A stretch of 6,455 nucleotides of DNA from contig JABFXT010000859.1 of NCBI GenBank assembly GCA_013361595.1, positions 1 to 6,455 of the forward strand. The letters run 5' to 3'. This document shows positions 4,852-6,455 of the stretch, piece after piece. The translations under genes and the position numbers were made by a program. The notes under the pieces are model-generated. The model worked only from the letters and a program-made list of their open reading frames with translations, did not search any database and was not told where the DNA came from. The stretch comes from Nocardia sp. GTDB taxonomy: Bacteria > Actinomycetota > Actinomycetes > Mycobacteriales > Mycobacteriaceae. How positions within the stretch are numbered: the stretch's first letter is position 1; each line of letters begins with the position of its first letter.

Positions 4852-6189
4852 TCACGCGACGGAAGTCGGTGCCGGCTCCTTGCTCCCCGAGGCGTCCGGA
4901 GCCGGGACGAACAGCAGTGCGACCAGCCCGGCACCCAGCACCACCAGCAGGCCCCCGATACCGGCCCGGTCGGCCCCGAAGCCCCATACGAACAGACCGA
5001 ACAAGGTGGGCGCCAGGAACGAGGCGGCCCGCCCGGTGGTGGTGTAGAGCCCGAACAACTGGCCCTCCCGGCCCGGCGGTGTCAGCCGAACGAGAAAAGA
5101 CCGCGCCGACGCCTGCGCCGGACCGACGAACAGCGTCAGTGTCAGGCCGAAGACCCAGAACATCGCGGCCCCCGACACCACCAACAGCACCGCGCCGGCC
5201 AGTACCGCGGACAACAGCGATACCGCGATCACGCGTTTCGGCCCGACCCTGTCGTCCAACCGGCCGGCCACGATCGCGCCGAGCGCCGCGACGATATTGG
5301 CCGCGATCCCGAACAGGAGCACATCGGACTCGCTGATCCCGTACACCTGCACGGCCAGCACTGCGCCGAACGCGAAGACACCGGCCAAGCCGTCCCGGAA
5401 TACAGCGCTGGCGAGCAGGAACCCGATAACAGCTCGATCCAGTGCCCACAGTTCCCGCAGATCCCGCCACAGCACCCGGTAGGAGCCGAGCAGACCCGCG
5501 TTCGCCGCCCCGGGATCGGCCCGGGTGCGCGGTGCCTCCGGAACCGCGAACAGCACCGGCAGGGCGAATACGCCGAACCACACGGCGGCGAGCAGCACGA
5601 CCAGCCGGATGTTCAACCCGCCCTCGGTGGCCACACCGAACAGCCCCCGTTCGGGACCGTCCCCGGCGATGAACCCGAAATAGCAGATCAACAACAGGAA
5701 GATCCCGCCGAAGTAGCCCATGGCCCAGCCGAATCCGGATACGCGGCCCAGGGTCGCCGGGGTGGACACCTGGCGCAGCATCGCGTTGTAGGGCACGGAC
5801 GCGAGTTCGAAGAAAACCGATCCCAGCGCGAGCAACACCAGCCCGAGCCACAGATAGGAGTACTCGTCCCGGACGAAGAACATCGCCGCCGTCAGCACCA
5901 CGACGACCGCGGTCATGATCCCGAGCGAACGTTTGCGGTTCGCTGTCGCGTCGAAACGCTGACCGGTGACCGGCGCGGTCACCGCGACGATCAGCCCGGC
6001 GAACCCGAGCGCCCAGCCCAGCCAGGCGCTGGCGGAGATATCACCCGGTAGATCCTCGCCCACGCTGTCGGTGAGATACACCGCGAAGACGAAGGTGGTT
6101 ATCACGGCGTTGAACGCGGCGGACCCCCAGTCCCACAGCCCCCATGCGACCACCTGCCCGCGCCCCACCCGCGCGTTCGCCTCGCTCAT
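4852..6189 (-). CDS. MFS permease of the UMF1 / Atg22-like type
   Basis: A 445-aa membrane transporter with about 12 hydrophobic helices, roughly six on each side of a hydrophilic central loop at about 218-250. Family marks: WDWGSAAFNAVITTFVFAVYL-like start (20-40), the loop 2-3 motif GQRFDATANRKR (76-87) and its second-half counterpart GRLDDRVGPKR (309-319). Also diagnostic are PYNAML (133-138) with GRVSGFGWAMGYFGG (148-162), and PPGREGQLFGLYTTTGRAASF (371-391), typical of UMF1/Atg22-like permeases. Yeast Atg22 exports amino acids from the vacuole; substrates of bacterial members are mostly unknown, and none can be read here. The open frame extends to a TTG at 6279, but the ATG at 6189 begins just before the conserved WDWG region and sits 7 bases after a TAGTGT box with no ribosome site, so a leaderless start there is preferred. 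The Ser/Pro/Ala-rich C-terminus is soluble. It has no evident functional tie to the desaturase operon. Confidence 0.9.
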   Translation of the reverse strand: MSEANARVGRGQVVAWGLWDWGSAAFNAVITTFVFAVYLTDSVGEDLPGDISASAWLGWALGFAGLIVAVTAPVTGQRFDATANRKRSLGIMTAVVVVLTAAMFFVRDEYSYLWLGLVLLALGSVFFELASVPYNAMLRQVSTPATLGRVSGFGWAMGYFGGIFLLLICYFGFIAGDGPERGLFGVATEGGLNIRLVVLLAAVWFGVFALPVLFAVPEAPRTRADPGAANAGLLGSYRVLWRDLRELWALDRAVIGFLLASAVFRDGLAGVFAFGAVLAVQVYGISESDVLLFGIAANIVAALGAIVAGRLDDRVGPKRVIAVSLLSAVLAGAVLLVVSGAAMFWVFGLTLTLFVGPAQASARSFLVRLTPPGREGQLFGLYTTTGRAASFLAPTLFGLFVWGFGADRAGIGGLLVVLGAGLVALLFVPAPDASGSKEPAPTSVA

Positions 6190-6196
6190 ACCGCGC

Positions 6197-6202
6197 ACAC
6201 TA
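6197..6202 (-). promoter_or_regulatory. Putative -10 box (TAGTGT) for leaderless permease transcript
   Basis: TAGTGT on the minus strand fits TANNNT and ends 7 bases before the ATG at 6189, putting the transcription start at the start codon. There is no purine-rich ribosome site between them. A -35 box is not evident. Confidence 0.45.
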
Positions 6203-6339
6203 ATGGATCCGGGGCGGACGGACCGGGCTACGGCCAGGTGTGCGATGACCGGGGCGGAGCCACGGTCGAAATACGGCAAGATAGCGGGTTGATCACGTCT
6301 GGGCCGTTCGAATGTACGGGCGCCGAGCGCAAACCCTAT

Positions 6340-6360
6340 AGTCGGAAATGTCTTTCGACT
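6340..6360 (-). terminator. Weak inverted repeat downstream of the tRNA
   Basis: AGTCG (6340-6344) and CGACT (6356-6360) form a 5-bp stem that can be extended by a few A/T pairs across one mismatch. It begins 5 bases beyond the 3' end of the tRNA on the same strand, where a terminator or processing signal would be expected. There is no U tract after it, so support is modest. The remaining bases between here and the permease start hold no gene that I can support. Confidence 0.3.
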
Positions 6361-6365
6361 CGAAG

Positions 6366-6438
<73 letters not shown>

Positions 6439-6455
6439 AAGCCCCGTCGATCGGT

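Noticed and set aside
4732..6051. A 439-codon open frame on the plus strand, rich in Gln, Arg, Pro and Gly
   Set aside because: It lies antisense to the clear MFS permease; its composition (long runs of R, Q, P, G, H) is typical of a shadow frame opposite high-GC codons, with no recognisable domain.

Overview
The window is high-GC DNA with strong G/C third-position bias, so every real gene casts long shadow frames on other strands. The gene content points to a mycolic-acid-type actinomycete (Mycobacteriales, most likely Nocardia or a close relative): a DesA3-like membrane acyl desaturase beside its ferredoxin reductase, TANNNT -10 boxes placed for leaderless starts, and a tRNA without an encoded CCA. 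The genus is an inference from style, not a proven assignment.

Layout, left to right. (1) 1-909, minus: the N-terminal 303 residues of a MscS-type mechanosensitive channel, running off the left edge. (2) 1034-1354, minus: a 106-residue protein of unknown function, apparently leaderless. (3) 1379-1408: a strong hairpin closing the next operon. (4) 1422-4040, minus: a three-gene operon, transcribed reductase -> desaturase -> small protein. The 352-aa flavin/[2Fe-2S] reductase passes NAD(P)H electrons to the 394-aa three-histidine-box desaturase, whose stop codon overlaps the start of a 116/117-aa helical protein of unknown role. (5) 4041-4193: a divergent control region. (6) 4194-4829, plus: a TetR-family regulator resembling FabR/DesT, regulators of unsaturated fatty acid synthesis. 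(7) 4852-6189, minus: a 12-helix MFS permease of the UMF1/Atg22-like type, convergent with the regulator. (8) 6366-6438, minus: tRNA-Lys(CTT).

How it works together (inference): the reductase and desaturase introduce double bonds into saturated acyl chains of membrane or storage lipids, and the divergent TetR protein probably senses acyl-CoA and controls both itself and the operon. The main supporting observation is a 20-bp element present twice, 99 bp apart (4097-4116 and 4196-4215, 17/20 identical). The first copy contains a perfect GTGTAC-GGCT-GTACAC palindrome between the predicted -35 and -10 of the operon; the second covers the first codons of the regulator and a possible internal leaderless promoter. 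The MscS gene, the 106-aa gene, the permease and the tRNA look like ordinary chromosomal neighbours. I see no insertion sequence, phage gene, CRISPR array or other sign of mobile DNA.
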